Origin: Bryobacterales bacterium
Lineage (GTDB): Bacteria; Acidobacteriota; Terriglobia; Bryobacterales; Bryobacteraceae
Direction: 5' to 3'
Length of the DNA: 51,176 nucleotides
Assembly (NCBI GenBank): GCA_016789925.1
Contig: JAEUQD010000260.1
Coordinates: forward strand, 1 to 51,176
The notes beneath the pieces are model-generated. The model did no database searches. It saw nothing but the letters and a program-made list of their open reading frames with translations, and had not been told where the DNA came from. Position 1 is the first letter of the stretch. Each line of letters starts with the position of its first letter. Position numbers and translations under genes: made by a program. Positions 8,261 through 16,976 of the stretch are shown in pieces.

Positions 8261-9216
8261 GAAATGCTCGCATACTGATCGCGGAATCGGCGGGATTTTC
8301 GCCGCGCGCCCTACATACGTTGCGCGCTGCCGGAGTCGCCGTGACGGAGGCCGATCTGACGAGGTCCGATCTCATGCGTGCCATCGGTTCTGCCGACGTC
8401 GTCTGGGTCCGGCTGCGTACGCGCGTTGATGCCGCTCTCCTCTCCAAGGCGCCGCGCCTGCGGTTTCTTGTAACGGCCACTACCGGCCTCGACCACATCG
8501 CGCTTGACGAGACGGAACGTCGCGGGATCCGCGTGCTCTCCCTTCGCGGCCACACCAACTTCCTCCGCGGGATTCACGCAACCGCCGAGCACACGCTGGC
8601 GCTTACTCTGGCCCTGCTGCGAAAACTGCCTTGCGCCGTTTTCCACACGACCGGAGGAGGTTGGAATCGGGACTTGTTCCGAGGCCATGAGATCTTCGGA
8701 CGCACCGTCGGAATTGTCGGTTGGGGCCGCATCGGACGCATGGTGCACACCCTGTTCGAGGCCTTTGGAGCTAGGGTCCTTGTGTGCGACCCCTATGCCA
8801 CCGACGTTGCCGCACCGCGGGTGGAGTTGCATGAGTTGCTCAGCCGCTCCGAGATTGTCACGCTCCATGTGAACCTGTGCGAGGGAACGCGGCGAATGAT
8901 CGGGCCGGCTGAGTTCTCTTCCACACGCCCGGGTGCGTGGCTGATCAATACTTCGCGAGGGGACATTGTGGATGAAGACGCCCTACTCACTTCTCTGTGT
9001 TCCGGCCGCCTGGCAGGTGCCGCGCTGGACGTCCTGTGCGAAGAGGATGCACAGGGCATGGAGTCGAGCGCGTTGGTTCAATATGCGCGTGTCCATAACA
9101 ACCTGATTCTCACGCCGCATATCGGCGGCTGCACCTTCGAGTCAATGGCGGCGACCGAAGAGTTCTTGGCCGAACGGCTTGTCGCCGCCCTTCGGGAGCA
9201 GTTATGTGCGGCATAA
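8257..9216 (+). CDS. D-2-hydroxyacid dehydrogenase (SerA/PdxB-like)
   Basis: A 319-residue NAD-dependent D-isomer-specific 2-hydroxyacid dehydrogenase. The N-terminal substrate domain contains FLVTATTGLDHIALDE; the NAD motif is VGIVGWGRIGRMV (G-x-G-x2-G, near residue 150), followed by CDPY. The catalytic Arg is in INTSRGDIVDEDAL and the His in TPHIGGCTFES. ATG 8257 overlaps the methyltransferase stub's stop; a start at 8098 in the same frame would run through the stub and lacks family similarity. In this locus it may oxidise or reduce a glycerate- or erythronate-like hydroxyacid, possibly feeding the acyl group of the ACP module. That link is speculative. Confidence 0.87.
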   Translation: MRNARILIAESAGFSPRALHTLRAAGVAVTEADLTRSDLMRAIGSADVVWVRLRTRVDAALLSKAPRLRFLVTATTGLDHIALDETERRGIRVLSLRGHTNFLRGIHATAEHTLALTLALLRKLPCAVFHTTGGGWNRDLFRGHEIFGRTVGIVGWGRIGRMVHTLFEAFGARVLVCDPYATDVAAPRVELHELLSRSEIVTLHVNLCEGTRRMIGPAEFSSTRPGAWLINTSRGDIVDEDALLTSLCSGRLAGAALDVLCEEDAQGMESSALVQYARVHNNLILTPHIGGCTFESMAATEEFLAERLVAALREQLCAA

Positions 9217-10970
9217 CGGGCGTTTTCGGGAGTGCGTGTTCGGTGGATCGTGTGCTCGCCATGGTCTCCAGCCAGCGGCATCGCGGGCCCGACTCTACCG
9301 GAGTGCACGTCGATTTCTCGCAAGGCGTCGGCCTCGGCCACAATCGTCTAAGCATCATTGACCTTTCATCCGCCGGGCGGCAGCCCATGACGGATCCCGC
9401 CGAGACCATGCACATCGCCTTCAACGGTGAAATCTACAATTACCGCGAGCTTCGCGACGAACTGTCCGACTATCCGTATCACAGCCGGACGGATACGGAA
9501 GTCGCTCTTGCTGCCTATCAGCGCTGGGGCCCGGACTGCGTGCGGCGCTTCACCGGGATGTTTGCGTTCCTCATCTGGGACAGCCGCGCGCACACGCTCT
9601 TTGCCGCACGCGACCGCTTCGGCGTGAAGCCCCTTTACTACCACCATAGTTCCGACGGTTCTCTCTATCTCGCCAGTGAGATCAAAGCGATTCATGCGGT
9701 CGGCGTTAAGGCGGAGCGTGACACCACAGCGTGGGCAACCTATCTCACGCATGGCTTGCATGACCATTCAAGCCGCACGTTCTGGAACGGGGTGTGCTCC
9801 CTGCTCCCAGGGCACGCCCTCACGTGGCGTGACGGCGTATTAAAGACCTACCAATGGTACGACCTCGCATCGACGGCCGGACCAGACTTCGATCCGCGCA
9901 ATGACGATGAAATCATCGAAGACTACCGTAAACTGCTTCGCCAGGCAGTAAAGCTCCGATTCCGTTCTGACGTGCCGGTGGGCATTGCGGTGAGCGGGGG
10001 ACTGGACTCGGCTACGCTGATCGGGATTATTCGCGAGATCCAGGAACAGGAATCGAACATCAAGGCGTTCACTTACATCACCGGCGATCCGCGTTACGAC
10101 GAGCTCCCATGGACGCTCGACACCTTGACCCGCACACGTCATCCTCTCGTGATCACGGAGCTTCGCGCTTCCGAAGTTCCCGATTTGGCTGCCGATGTCA
10201 TGCGTTTCGAGGACGAGCCTTTCGGTGGTGTCCCCACGCTTGCCTACGCCAAGCTATTCGAGACGGCGAGAAGAGAGGGCGTCACCGTTGTCCTTGACGG
10301 GCAAGGGATGGACGAACAGTGGGGCGGGTATGACTACTATGCGTCAAGCTGCGGGGCTGGGATTGTCCAGGCCACCAGCGATCGGCCCGTTCGAGCGGAT
10401 TGCCTCGTGCCGGAGTTCCGTCGTCATGCCGAACCGCTGGACGCGGTGGCGCCATTCGCCGACAGGCTTCGGAATCTGCAGTACCGGGACGCGTGTTATA
10501 CCAAGATTCCGCGGGCTCTACGGTTCAATGATCGAGTGTCGATGCGATCGTCTGTAGAGCTCCGGGAACCGTTTCTGGACCACCACCTGGTGGAGTTCGC
10601 CTTCCGGCAGCGTCCGGAGTTCAAGATCGAGAGCGGAACCAACAAGGTGCTTCTCCGGCGCATCGCGAGCGCCTTGCTGCCACATCGCGTCGCGGAAGCG
10701 CCGAAGCGCCCCGTGCAGACTCCGCAGCGCGAATGGTTGCGGTCTGAATTGCGGGATTGGGCGAACGATCTGATCGAGACGGCCCTGGCAGCATACGCCG
10801 ATACGTGGCTCAACCCCCTTGCCGTCCGAACGTTCTGGGGAGCGTATTGCAAGGGGGCGTTCGATAACAGTTATTTCGTTTGGCAGTGGCTTAGTTTGGG
10901 ACTCGCTGTGCAAGCAAGCCACGAGCCGGCAACTACGAGAATCGATGAGCGACATTGCACTCACTGTTGA
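9204..10970 (+). CDS. asnB: asparagine synthase-type glutamine amidotransferase
   Basis: A 588-residue class II glutamine amidotransferase plus ATP-pyrophosphatase domain. It begins MCGITGVFG with the N-terminal Cys2 nucleophile, then RHRGPDSTG, NGEIYNYRELR and RDRFGVKPLYY. The synthetase domain has the PP-loop VSGGLDS (Ser264-Ser269) and DGQGMDEQWGGYDYY. Homologues in polysaccharide loci amidate uronic acids or other carboxylated sugars, which fits a glycan with a carboxylated nine-carbon sugar better than free asparagine synthesis. The ATG lies 13 bases before the end of the dehydrogenase gene. Family assignment is secure; the sugar-amidation role is inferred from context. Confidence 0.92.
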   Translation: MCGITGVFGSACSVDRVLAMVSSQRHRGPDSTGVHVDFSQGVGLGHNRLSIIDLSSAGRQPMTDPAETMHIAFNGEIYNYRELRDELSDYPYHSRTDTEVALAAYQRWGPDCVRRFTGMFAFLIWDSRAHTLFAARDRFGVKPLYYHHSSDGSLYLASEIKAIHAVGVKAERDTTAWATYLTHGLHDHSSRTFWNGVCSLLPGHALTWRDGVLKTYQWYDLASTAGPDFDPRNDDEIIEDYRKLLRQAVKLRFRSDVPVGIAVSGGLDSATLIGIIREIQEQESNIKAFTYITGDPRYDELPWTLDTLTRTRHPLVITELRASEVPDLAADVMRFEDEPFGGVPTLAYAKLFETARREGVTVVLDGQGMDEQWGGYDYYASSCGAGIVQATSDRPVRADCLVPEFRRHAEPLDAVAPFADRLRNLQYRDACYTKIPRALRFNDRVSMRSSVELREPFLDHHLVEFAFRQRPEFKIESGTNKVLLRRIASALLPHRVAEAPKRPVQTPQREWLRSELRDWANDLIETALAAYADTWLNPLAVRTFWGAYCKGAFDNSYFVWQWLSLGLAVQASHEPATTRIDERHCTHC

Positions 10971-12243
10971 GGGCCTTTCCAAGCGGTATCGAATCGGCGA
11001 ACGGACCCAGGCATACCAGACGCTGCGGGACTCGTTGACGGGCCTGCTGCTGACGCCCTACCGCCGGATTCGGACGCGGCTTCAGACCGCGGATGAGAAT
11101 TCCGCAGGCGACAACTTGATCTGGGCTCTCAAGAACGTCTCGTTTGAGGTGAGGCGGGGCGAGGTGATCGGCATCATTGGCCGGAACGGAGCCGGCAAGA
11201 GCACGTTGCTGAAGGTCCTTTCCCGCGTAACGGAGCCGACCACCGGGTATGCGGAGTTGTGCGGACGCGTGGGATCTCTGCTCGAAGTCGGGACTGGCTT
11301 TCACCCTGAATTGACCGGACGAGAGAACGTCTACTTGAACGGTGCGATCCTCGGGATGAGGCGGCAGGAAATCCACAAGAAGTTCGAAGAAATTGTCGCC
11401 TTCGCCGGTATCGATCGATTCATTGACACACAGGTGAAGTTTTATTCCAGCGGCATGTATCTACGGCTCGCTTTCGGAGTCGCCGCGCACTTCGAGCCGG
11501 AGATCCTGGTGGTGGACGAAGTGCTCGCGGTAGGCGATCTCGATTTCCAGAAGAAGTGCCTCGGGCGCATGTCGGAGGTTGCACGCGAGGGACGCACGGT
11601 TCTCTTCGTCAGCCACAACCTGACAGCGATTTCCAGCCTCACGGAACGGTGCCTGCTGCTGAGCGATGGTCAGGTCGCCAAGTATGGCGAAACCGAGGGG
11701 ACCATCGCGGCCTATCACGCCTCGCTCGTCAATGCCCAGGTGAACCTCGCCGACCGCACGGACAGGACAGGGTCAGGCCAGATCCGGTTCACGGCCCTCG
11801 AAATCCTGAATGGCGACACGGGCGAGGCCGCTTGCTCAATTTGCTCGGGGCAGGGCGTGCGGATCCGGTTGTACTGGGAATGCGCCGCTCCTGTGAACTC
11901 CGCCGACGCGGCAATGGATATTCGCGTGAACAGTTCGCTAGGCGTCCCGATTGCCAGCTTCTCCAGCCGATTTGAGCCCTGGGAACACGCCCCGCTCCCC
12001 AAGCGGGGCGCTTCGGAATGCATAATCCCATCCTTTGCGCTCGCACCGGACGATTACACGCTCGACATCTGGGCCGGCATTCGAAATCGCCAGGCAGATT
12101 ACCTCGGCAGCGCGGCGCTGTTGCCCGTGCGCATGAGCGACTACTTCGGAACCGGCCAGATGCCACAGTTCCGAAAACATGGAGCAGCCTTACTCCGTCA
12201 TTCTTGGACGCTGTTCCCGAATACTCCGGCCGCCGGGCACTAG
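10945..12243 (+). CDS. ABC transporter ATPase of Wzt/TagH type with C-terminal glycan-binding domain
   Basis: A 432-residue ATPase. Walker A is GRNGAGKST, the signature is the divergent FYSSGMYLRLAFG seen in polysaccharide exporters, and Walker B is ILVVDEVLAVGD followed by the His switch in VSHN. Residues from about 250 on (GSGQIRFTALEIL...PNTPAAGH) form a beta-sandwich like the Wzt C-terminal domain that recognises the finished O-antigen. The ATG at 10945 overlaps asnB by 26 bases; an earlier in-frame start lies deep inside asnB. Such ATPases work with a Wzm-type membrane permease, but none is visible in the window, so the partner lies outside or elsewhere in the genome. Confidence 0.9.
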   Translation: MSDIALTVEGLSKRYRIGERTQAYQTLRDSLTGLLLTPYRRIRTRLQTADENSAGDNLIWALKNVSFEVRRGEVIGIIGRNGAGKSTLLKVLSRVTEPTTGYAELCGRVGSLLEVGTGFHPELTGRENVYLNGAILGMRRQEIHKKFEEIVAFAGIDRFIDTQVKFYSSGMYLRLAFGVAAHFEPEILVVDEVLAVGDLDFQKKCLGRMSEVAREGRTVLFVSHNLTAISSLTERCLLLSDGQVAKYGETEGTIAAYHASLVNAQVNLADRTDRTGSGQIRFTALEILNGDTGEAACSICSGQGVRIRLYWECAAPVNSADAAMDIRVNSSLGVPIASFSSRFEPWEHAPLPKRGASECIIPSFALAPDDYTLDIWAGIRNRQADYLGSAALLPVRMSDYFGTGQMPQFRKHGAALLRHSWTLFPNTPAAGH

Positions 12244-12264
12244 TCTTATTGCAGGTGCACTCGT

Positions 12265-13272
12265 ATGACCATCACGGTGCTTATCCCGACTTATTGCCGC
12301 TATCCGTTTCTTAGGGATCTTCTGGGAGACCTGGCGGCGCAGACACGCCCTCCTGACGAGGTACTCATCGTCGATCAGACGCCGGAAGGAGAGCGCGACG
12401 AGTGCCTCTATCGGGAGTTCGGCGGGAAGTTGCCGTTGAAGGTGCTGTACTTGACGGTGGCGCGTGGACTCTGCTTGGCGCGAAACCTGGGCATCCTTCA
12501 CGCCACAAGTGACAGCATTCTCTTTCTCGATGACGATCTCCGGTTTGAAGAAGAACTGCTTTCCCAATATGAGCGAGTCGCGGCCGGCGGTTTCGAAGTC
12601 GTCCATGGCGGGGTCCGGTTTCGCGACCATGCCCTGTGGAAAGCCAGACCAGCCATTGATGATCCCGTCTATCAGATAATCGCGTCACCGAATACGGATC
12701 AGGTGGCTGGAACCATCGGCATTGCAGCCGGCAACTCGCTGGTCAACCGCGGCTTGCTGACGCAGCTCGGCGGCTTTGACCGTCAGTTTGACACGGGTTT
12801 CGAGGATTGGGACTTCGGTATGCGCGTCTTTTACTCCAGCGCCCGCACAATTTATCACCCAGGCCCGTCGGTCAGACACCTGAAAGCACCGACGGGAGGA
12901 CGCCGCGATTACTTCATGACCGGGTGGGGGCGGTTGCTCGGGTCATGGCGGGAGTTCACACCCAGTTCGCGTGCATCCCTGTTCTATTTCTATGGGAAGC
13001 ACTTTACGCGGAGGGGAGCTCGACGCCTCTGCCTGTGGAGACTCCTGGAAGTCTTTGAGTTGAAGTACCGGCTGTTCCGCTATCCATGGGGTGTGCCCAT
13101 CGCCGTGTTCTGGTGGCTCGCCTCGGTCTTGCGCGCCAGACGCATGTTGCGTGCTGGACCCTTGACGATTGGGCGCTACGAACAACCGCCTTATACGACT
13201 TGGACAAGTCCCGCCTGGCAGGAAAGCCGCACGCTGGAAGGAATGGGGGCTACGCTGCTTGCGCCCAAATAA
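12265..13272 (+). CDS. family 2 glycosyltransferase
   Basis: A 335-residue GT-A type transferase. It starts with VLIPTYCRYPFLRDLL and VLIVDQTPEG, has ARNLGILHATSDSILFLDDDLRF carrying the DXD-like DDD, and GFEDWDFGMRVFYS as the ED acceptor-site motif (ED-x-D). The C-terminal part carries an amphipathic or membrane-associated stretch near WGVPIAVFWWLASVL. It transfers one sugar to the lipid-linked glycan at the cytoplasmic face. The donor cannot be predicted. It starts 22 bases after the ATPase stop and overlaps the next gene slightly. Confidence 0.88.
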   Translation: MTITVLIPTYCRYPFLRDLLGDLAAQTRPPDEVLIVDQTPEGERDECLYREFGGKLPLKVLYLTVARGLCLARNLGILHATSDSILFLDDDLRFEEELLSQYERVAAGGFEVVHGGVRFRDHALWKARPAIDDPVYQIIASPNTDQVAGTIGIAAGNSLVNRGLLTQLGGFDRQFDTGFEDWDFGMRVFYSSARTIYHPGPSVRHLKAPTGGRRDYFMTGWGRLLGSWREFTPSSRASLFYFYGKHFTRRGARRLCLWRLLEVFELKYRLFRYPWGVPIAVFWWLASVLRARRMLRAGPLTIGRYEQPPYTTWTSPAWQESRTLEGMGATLLAPK

Positions 13273-14689
13273 TCCACCCAGACTGCTCATCCCGGTCACA
13301 TCCGCCTGGTGCGTGAGAAATCTTGTCCTTTCGGGCCTAGCCGAACGGCTTGCTGAATCGGCGGAGGTGGTGTTTGGCACACCAGAGGACCGTCCGCTAA
13401 CAGAGCAGCTAGCCGGCTGGGAGACGCTCACGCTGCCCACGGTGAGTCAATCCAGCAACGCCTACGAGTCCCGTCGCCGCCGCCTCGGTCGTGCGCACTT
13501 CTGGGTCACCAGCACGATGGTCGCGGACTCGCTCACAAAACTGTATCAACACAGAGCGTCCTGGAAGAAGCGCCTCTATATTCTCGCCAACTACGGACTC
13601 CGTGGGCGCTTGGAGGCCAGACCTCACTGGTACTCGCGTCTCGTCCGATTGGAACGCGAGCTTTGGTGGAAATTGAATGAGCTTTCGGAGGAAACGGCGC
13701 ACCGCCTCCTGTCTGGCTTCGATGCGGTCGTTTTTCCTATGCCGCATAGCCCTCGCGAGTGGTGGACGGCTCGCTGGGCGCAGCGCTTCGGACTCAAGAC
13801 GATTGCGATGATTCACTCCTTCGATAACCCGACGACAACCTTTCGGCATCCCATTCACTACGACGAGTACCTGGTGTGGAATACGCGGATGGCCGGTGAG
13901 TTGACACGTATCTACCCAGAAATCGACCCGTCCTCCATTCATGTCACCGGCACGCCCCACTTCTATTTCCATTACTGTCCCTCGTTTGCAGGTAGCCGGT
14001 CGGAACTGGCTGCAATGTACAACCTGAATCCCAGACGGCCGATCCTCCTCTACGCCGGCGGCCCAATCTCATTGGTTCCGCACGAAGCTACGCTAGTCCG
14101 CCGCTTGTATGACGACCTTCTCAACTGGCCCATCGATGCCCGGCCACAGATCATCGTCCGCCCTCATCCGATCGAACCGCACTTTCAACACTGGGAAGAA
14201 CTGCGCGCCAGTTGCGCCGATGTCCGATGGAGTATTCCGTGGCAACCGGCACACCGCGACCGAGAATGGGTGATTCCGTCAGCAGCCAATATGCGCGAAT
14301 TCTGCATGCTAGTCCGCAATGCGGACTTAGTAGTCAACTGCTGCTCAACGATGTCGATTGACGCAGCCATCTGCGATACCCCGGTAATCTGCCTTGACTA
14401 TGTGCTACCTCCATTTGAAGACTTCGCGTCGCACGTGCATCGTTACTATCAGTGGGATCACTACAAGCCGTTGATTGCAACTGGCGGCATCCGTCTCGCC
14501 GCAAGCCCGGAAGAACTGCTGTCATTCGTGCGTCAGTATCTGGCAGACCCGAGTCTCGACCGCGAGCACAGGGCGCACCTTGTCAGCCAAACGTGCGGCC
14601 CTTGTCCGGACGATCCCATTCCGGCCATCGCGTCGACAATCACCAGGCTCATCGGGGCCGAACACAGAGTATCGCAACCTACGCACTGA
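13259..14689 (+). CDS. GT-B-like glycosyl/glycerophosphate transferase, uncharacterised
   Basis: About 476 residues. The N-terminus RLLIPVTSAWCVRNLVLSGLAERL looks like the first strand and helix of a GT-B fold. The second domain has ILLYAGGP, QIIVRPHPIEPH and the nucleotide-site-like stretch LVVNCCSTMSIDAAICDTPVICLDY, resembling CDP-glycerol glycerophosphotransferase or lipid-A-disaccharide-synthase-like GT-B enzymes. The start is uncertain: a TTG at 13259 overlaps the previous stop by 14 bases, while an ATG at 13169 would overlap it by 104 bases. The first strand requires a start before 13290. Substrate unknown. It is followed by a 41-base gap, one of the larger gaps in the run. Confidence 0.68.
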   Translation: MRPNNPPRLLIPVTSAWCVRNLVLSGLAERLAESAEVVFGTPEDRPLTEQLAGWETLTLPTVSQSSNAYESRRRRLGRAHFWVTSTMVADSLTKLYQHRASWKKRLYILANYGLRGRLEARPHWYSRLVRLERELWWKLNELSEETAHRLLSGFDAVVFPMPHSPREWWTARWAQRFGLKTIAMIHSFDNPTTTFRHPIHYDEYLVWNTRMAGELTRIYPEIDPSSIHVTGTPHFYFHYCPSFAGSRSELAAMYNLNPRRPILLYAGGPISLVPHEATLVRRLYDDLLNWPIDARPQIIVRPHPIEPHFQHWEELRASCADVRWSIPWQPAHRDREWVIPSAANMREFCMLVRNADLVVNCCSTMSIDAAICDTPVICLDYVLPPFEDFASHVHRYYQWDHYKPLIATGGIRLAASPEELLSFVRQYLADPSLDREHRAHLVSQTCGPCPDDPIPAIASTITRLIGAEHRVSQPTH

Positions 14690-14730
14690 ACTGAACCAAC
14701 TTACCTGGGCAGACAAAGCAGAGTCCCCAT

Positions 14731-15603
14731 ATGCAGGATACGAAGTTAAACATCTCGACAAACAGGGAGCACTACGATCACAATTACGCCCAGGTGAACG
14801 CGGAAGCCCTGGTCGCACAAATTCGTGACCTGAAGAGATTCTTCGACGACGCTACCAAGACCAGTACCTCCTGGCACGGCTTCTATCATGGTGGCTTTGC
14901 AGAGCGGCTCGGAAGGAAGCGAGTACTCGAGCTGGGTTGTGGGGACGGTCTGAACGCTCTGATCATGGCGTCCTTCGGCGCGGAAGTCGTTGCCGTCGAC
15001 ATTTCACATGAGAGCGGCCGGATTTTGAGGGAAGCATCCTGCGAGCTTCAAATCGAGGGCCTATGCGTCATCGTGGGCGATTTCGCGACGATTCCTTTCG
15101 AGCCGCATTCCTTCGATTTCGTCGTCGGTAAGGCGTTCCTCCATCACCTCACCCATGACCTGGAAGACAATTACGTCGCAAAGGCTGCGTGTCTGCTGAA
15201 GCCGTGTGGCGAAGCTCGCTTTTTTGAGCCCGCCGTAAACAGCCGCCTTCTTGACGCCCTGCGCTGGATGATTCCTGTGCCTGGCCGCCCCTCGATTCTC
15301 ATGAAGAGGCGGTTTCGCAAGTGGAAGGAACTCGATCCCCACCCTGAGCGCGATAACAGCTCCGATCACTTCCGGCGGCTGGGAACCAAATACTTTGACT
15401 CTGTGGATATCGTTCCTGTCGGTTCTCTGGAGCGCCTCTGCCGCTTGATGCCGCAAGGCAGCTTCAATCGAGGGTTCAGACGCTGGGCGCATCGAGCCGA
15501 GTTGTGGTTGCCCATGTATCTCAGGATGAAGGCGGCAAGGTCTCAGCTCATTGTCTTTCGGCGACCCAGGCACAGTGCTGAATCATCAGCTAGTGTTCAT
15601 TGA
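14731..15603 (+). CDS. class I SAM-dependent methyltransferase
   Basis: A 290-residue methyltransferase with motif I VLELGCGDGLNALIM near residue 68, the acidic end of strand 2 in VVAVDIS, and the post-motif GKAFLHHLTHDLEDNYVAKAACLLKPCGEARFFEP typical of methyltransferase-11/ubiE-like enzymes. The C-terminal 110 residues are basic and contain no named domain. It likely methylates a sugar or glyceryl hydroxyl of the glycan. It is not closely similar to the methyltransferase at 16013, so the two are not a tandem pair. The 41 bases before the ATG hold no strong ribosome-binding site. Confidence 0.85.
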   Translation: MQDTKLNISTNREHYDHNYAQVNAEALVAQIRDLKRFFDDATKTSTSWHGFYHGGFAERLGRKRVLELGCGDGLNALIMASFGAEVVAVDISHESGRILREASCELQIEGLCVIVGDFATIPFEPHSFDFVVGKAFLHHLTHDLEDNYVAKAACLLKPCGEARFFEPAVNSRLLDALRWMIPVPGRPSILMKRRFRKWKELDPHPERDNSSDHFRRLGTKYFDSVDIVPVGSLERLCRLMPQGSFNRGFRRWAHRAELWLPMYLRMKAARSQLIVFRRPRHSAESSASVH

Positions 15604-15635
15604 CACGTACGTTGCGTTACGCACTCCTGTGTTAC

Positions 15636-16006
15636 CTGATTGCCGCGAGGGTGGCTATCCTTTGCGAAATAATCATGCCTTGCCTTTCGACGGGCGGTTG
15701 CTTGTGCTGACGACACCCAATATGGTCTCAGGGCATTTTCGGCCTCTCGGCTGCTGGTGGATAGGAATGCTGGCTTCACTGGCTTCACATGCCCGTATCT
15801 TCCTGCTCTCGTGACGATCCATTACCTAAATTACCTAACTTTTTGAACGCATTTGCCTGACAAGCATCCAAACGTCGAGCTACCACACGCTGATGTACAA
15901 GGCAGTCTAATACCGTAAGCAGCCTACACGCGGTGATCTTACAGGGACGCCGTTGTGCGCGCATCAGGCAGTCTCATTAACCGTGGACCCCAGTTGTACG
16001 CTCCAC
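15636..16006 (+). pseudogene. degenerate partial duplicate of the downstream methyltransferase
   Basis: This gap between genes is not empty. Base by base it follows the 3' half of the methyltransferase gene at 16013-16942 (about 16560-16930). Shared stretches include tcctttgcgaaat, ctgacgacacccaa, cagggcattttcgg, gggcctgac-like, agctaccacacgc, gcgcgcatcag and ttgtacgc. The copy carries several small insertions and deletions, including a repeat of ggcttcact near 15775 and of attacctaa near 15820, and an in-frame TGA at 15812. It is therefore non-coding. The fragment ends where the ribosome-binding site of the intact copy begins. By eye roughly three quarters of bases match; an alignment would give the exact figure. 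Confidence 0.85.
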
Positions 16007-16012
16007 TAGGAG

Positions 16013-16942
16013 GTGAATCCTACGCGGAATGGCGTGGCGAGCAGTTCCGTTGACCGCGCCGACCAGGGAAGACTGACTGGGCTAGCGTGTTGGTGCGGTC
16101 AGAGCACTTGGGTGACGCTGTTTCGGACTCGCCGTTTTGGCGTCCTGCGCTGCTCCGGCTGCTCCACTCACCGGATCGATCCACCCCCACTGTGCGCCGA
16201 GAGCGAAAGTGAACGCTTTTACACTGACTATTATGAGACGGTTGGGGCTGATTCAATCGCCCTATCTGACCCTACGCGATCAAGATCCGGAGCCTTGTGG
16301 AAGGTGGCCGAACAGGTTCCACTCTTGAATCAGGTTCGGAACACTGCAATTGATATCGGATCGGGTGAAGGCCATCTGTGTGCGGAACTCGCTGGGCGAG
16401 GGTGGTCTTCCGTCGCCGGCTTTGACATATCCAGGTCTCGAGTGTCAAGAGCACGGCGACTATATCCTCATTTGCAATTTTATGATGTACCGCTGAGTGC
16501 CTCGGGGATTGCCACGGGTTCCGTTGATTTAGTGGTGATGGAGGCGGTTATCGAGCATTTGCCGGCTCCGCTGGCCTTCCTTTGCGAAATCATGCCTTAC
16601 CTTGCGCCGGGCGGTGTGCTTCTGCTGACGACACCCAACATGGATTCAGGGCATTTTCGGCTCCTCGGTCGCCGCTGGACGGGAATGCTGGCTCCGCATG
16701 CACATATCTTCCTGTTCTCGCCACGATCGATTACTCTACTTTTCAAACGCACGGGCCTGACGAACGTCCAAACCGGAAGCTACCACACGCCTATGTATAC
16801 GCCGACGCAATACCTCAAGCGCCTTGCGCATGGCGATGTTACCGGGACCCTGTGGCGCGCGCATCAGGAAGTGGGCGGGATCTACGGCCGTCTAATTAAT
16901 CGAGGACCCATGTTGTACGCCGTAGGACAAAAGCCACTCTAA
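16013..16942 (+). CDS. SAM-dependent methyltransferase with N-terminal Cys motif
   Basis: About 309 residues. The N-terminal 55 residues hold a small zinc-ribbon-like Cys pattern (CWCG ... CSGC). The methyltransferase core has AIDIGSGEGHLCAEL near residue 115, VAGFDISRSRVSRARR, and the post-motif MEAVIEHLPAPLAFLCEIMPYLAPGGVLLLTTPN. This architecture is common among O-antigen and capsule methyltransferases. The GTG at 16013 sits directly against an AGGAGG at 16008-16013, too close for use, so a second GTG at 16034 is a plausible true start. A decayed partial copy lies immediately upstream. Confidence 0.84.
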   Translation: MNPTRNGVASSSVDRADQGRLTGLACWCGQSTWVTLFRTRRFGVLRCSGCSTHRIDPPPLCAESESERFYTDYYETVGADSIALSDPTRSRSGALWKVAEQVPLLNQVRNTAIDIGSGEGHLCAELAGRGWSSVAGFDISRSRVSRARRLYPHLQFYDVPLSASGIATGSVDLVVMEAVIEHLPAPLAFLCEIMPYLAPGGVLLLTTPNMDSGHFRLLGRRWTGMLAPHAHIFLFSPRSITLLFKRTGLTNVQTGSYHTPMYTPTQYLKRLAHGDVTGTLWRAHQEVGGIYGRLINRGPMLYAVGQKPL

Positions 16943-16976
16943 GTGTCATTGGCTTTCATTGGCTCGACGACCTGCC

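Noticed and set aside
15604-15814. Small gene of about 87 codons at 15551-15814
   Set aside because: It is the start of the decayed methyltransferase copy joined to the end of the previous gene in another frame.
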